A stretch of 64,000 bases of DNA from JADLHS01 sp020848635 (GTDB taxonomy: Bacteria; Verrucomicrobiota; Verrucomicrobiia; Limisphaerales; JADLHS01). Shown one piece after another: positions 62,464 through 64,000 of the stretch. The notes under the pieces were generated by a model. The model saw nothing but the letters and a program-made list of their open reading frames with translations, made no database searches and was not told the origin of the DNA. Location of the stretch: NCBI GenBank assembly GCA_037044975.1, contig JBAOIL010000037.1, forward strand, positions 62,001-126,000, read 5' to 3'. The translations under genes were made by a program, and so were the position numbers. The stretch's first letter is position 1, and every line of letters starts with the position of its first letter.

Positions 62464-64000
62464 TTGAGACCAAAGATTGACCATGTTGGCGCGCAGCAAA
62501 GCAACTTTCAACTAAGTCGGCGGGAGTTCCTGTTTCGGGCGGCGATGGGGGCGGCGGTGGTCGGATTACCGGCTTGGGAAACTTCGGTTCGAGACCAAAA
62601 TCTCAAAGACGGAGGGGCGCCGGTACCCGAGCCGCATTTTCCCGGACAGCTGTACTTATTTGTCTGGCGCAACTGGGAACTGGCCAACACCGATCGGATG
62701 GAAAAATTGCTGCGGACGAATGAAGCCACGGTGCTCCAAATCGGAAATTCCATGGGCTTGCCGCCGAAAGTCCGGCTGACGAGCGATCAGCTCCGGAGGA
62801 TTTATATCACGGTCATTCGGCAGAACTGGCATGTGCTGCCACACGAGCAGCTCATCGAATTGCTCGGGTGGGACCGAGCGCATTATGAATATACGCTGAA
62901 GGAAGATGACTTCCTTTGGAGCAAGCTGGGCCTCGGCGTCAAACCTCGGTGCGCCAAACTGATCTATCAGCCGACGACGCCTGAAATGGAGCTGCGGGCC
63001 GCGGAAATCAAGCGTCTGCTGCAGCAGCAGTTCGGGGCGGCGTTAAACGAACCAGGGGAGCCTCCGTTTCATTTCGTCCAGGAACTGAGCGACCTCCGAC
63101 CAGTGTCCTGTCGGGATCCCCAAGTCAAGGCCCGGCCCGAGGAAAATGACCTGTCGGACTGGGCGTTGGTGCTGCCCCAAGGTTCGCCGGAAGGTTCAGT
63201 CGCCATGGTGGAGCAGTTTCGAGAATATCTGAAGCTTGCCTTTGGATGCTCCACCCAATTGGTGACAGCCGCTGCGGCAACAAATCAAGCCCGGGTGCGA
63301 TTTCAGCTCGACCCTTCAATCATCAACACCGCGGAAAGTTTTGAAATTCGGAGCGCGCCTGGGAGCGTGAGGATCACGGCCACGGACCTTCCTGGTTTGC
63401 GCCAGGCCATTTATCGCCTGCAGGACCAAATGGCGGAACGCGCGGGGCCGTTCCTGCCGGCAGGAAATTGGCGGTTTACGCGGAAGTTCAATCCGCGCTA
63501 CATCTATCCTTACTTCGCACTTTACGGCGATGCGCTCATGGACGAGGAAACTGATCCCCTCCCGGAAGGATACTTGGAGAAGCTTGGGCGAAAAGGCGTG
63601 AGCGGCGTCTGGCTTCAAGCTGTGCTACGGAATTTGGCCCCGTCTACGATCTTCCCCGAATTTGGCCAGGGCTGGGAAACCCGATTGAAACACCTCCGGC
63701 GTTTTGTGGAACGGGCCCGGAAGCATGGGCTGAAAATCTATCTATACATCAACGAACCCCGGGCGATGCCCCGGGCTTTTTTTGATCAGCACCCGGAAGT
63801 GCGAGGAATCCCCTACGCGGTTTCGGCGGAAACGGCCCAGGAATTTGCCATATGCACGAGCGTGCCGAAAGTGCGGCAATGGCTGGCCAACAGTCTGACC
63901 CATGTCTTCGGCCAGGTGCCGGATTTGGGCGGCATCTTCACGATTACGCTGTCGGAAAACCTCACCAACTGCTTTGCCCATGGCCGGGCTGAACTCTGTC
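62464..64000 (+). CDS. Tat-exported glycoside hydrolase with GH20/GH67-like N-terminal domain (3' end outside window)
   Basis: Open to the window edge for over 500 codons. The Tat signal is LSRREFLFRAAMGAAVVGLP. Next is a domain with LRRIYITVIRQNWHVLPHEQ. A domain of the hexosaminidase/glucuronidase N-terminal type follows (SDWALVLPQGSPEG to GLRQAIYRLQDQMAERAGPF). The barrel starts at FNPRYIYPYFALYGDALMDE and continues LKHLRRFVERARKHGLKIYL, EPRAMPRAFFDQHPEVRG. The start is unclear: the only in-frame candidate upstream of the Tat motif is TTG at 62464. The ATG at 62483 is in another frame that would need one extra base. The substrate is unknown; it probably feeds the divergent transporter operon. 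Confidence 0.68.
   Translation, partial: MRPKIDHVGAQQSNFQLSRREFLFRAAMGAAVVGLPAWETSVRDQNLKDGGAPVPEPHFPGQLYLFVWRNWELANTDRMEKLLRTNEATVLQIGNSMGLPPKVRLTSDQLRRIYITVIRQNWHVLPHEQLIELLGWDRAHYEYTLKEDDFLWSKLGLGVKPRCAKLIYQPTTPEMELRAAEIKRLLQQQFGAALNEPGEPPFHFVQELSDLRPVSCRDPQVKARPEENDLSDWALVLPQGSPEGSVAMVEQFREYLKLAFGCSTQLVTAAAATNQARVRFQLDPSIINTAESFEIRSAPGSVRITATDLPGLRQAIYRLQDQMAERAGPFLPAGNWRFTRKFNPRYIYPYFALYGDALMDEETDPLPEGYLEKLGRKGVSGVWLQAVLRNLAPSTIFPEFGQGWETRLKHLRRFVERARKHGLKIYLYINEPRAMPRAFFDQHPEVRGIPYAVSAETAQEFAICTSVPKVRQWLANSLTHVFGQVPDLGGIFTITLSENLTNCFAHGRAELC

Overview
The window reads as a chromosomal segment of a GC-rich member of the PVC superphylum, most likely a Verrucomicrobium of the Pedosphaera/Limisphaerales type. 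The reasons are two type IV pilin-like proteins with an H-X9-DG C-terminus, many Tat-exported Gfo/Idh/MocA proteins, DUF1080, beta-helix and GH106-like secreted enzymes, a RhaT symporter, and several families of short intergenic inverted-repeat elements. This is inferred from gene content; there is no rRNA or other phylogenetic marker in the window.

Layout. 0-3.3 kb holds ordinary housekeeping genes: the end of lnt, an RNase D and an acyl-CoA synthetase. 3.4-14.5 kb is one long minus-strand block. It contains MauE/DoxX-like membrane proteins, a pseudopilin, two transglutaminase-fold proteins (one fused to an alpha/beta hydrolase), a shattered O-antigen-ligase-like gene, and two tandem copies of an unfamiliar three-gene module: a membrane-anchored exported protein, a small exported protein with eight cysteines, and a MauE-like protein. 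15-54 kb is a polysaccharide-degradation region with no SusC/SusD: DUF1080-LamG, two beta-helix proteins, GH50-like, GH106-like, two WbsX/GH99-like, pectate-lyase-like, glutaminase-A-like, GH2, two six-hairpin enzymes, sugar isomerase-like proteins, PQQ-propeller, PmoA-like and Gfo/Idh proteins. Within it, 47.7-49.2 kb looks like a small integron-type cassette array with three attC-like sites and no integrase. 56.2-62 kb is a clean, tightly packed minus-strand operon (RhaT-like symporter, M20 deacylase/peptidase, Gfo/Idh dehydrogenase, class V aminotransferase, amidohydrolase, RidA). Divergent from it is the start of a Tat-exported glycoside hydrolase that runs off the window.

How the genes fit together. 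The exported hydrolases would cleave a complex polysaccharide, plausibly one containing deoxyhexoses such as rhamnose (GH106-like enzyme, RhaT-like symporter, L-fucose-isomerase-like protein). The epimerases, oxidoreductases and the RidA operon would process the products. The 3.4-14.5 kb block looks like a cell-surface or secreted-peptide locus; its MauE-like proteins, one with a Cys-X-Cys motif, suggest disulfide chemistry on the eight-cysteine peptides.

A striking property is the number of single-base frameshifts. About fourteen genes are split across frames although both parts clearly belong to one protein family. They fall between 8.5 and 53 kb, and both ends of the window are free of them. 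I cannot tell gene decay from sequence or assembly error without reads, so genes with one shift are listed as CDS with a warning and those with two or more as pseudogene.
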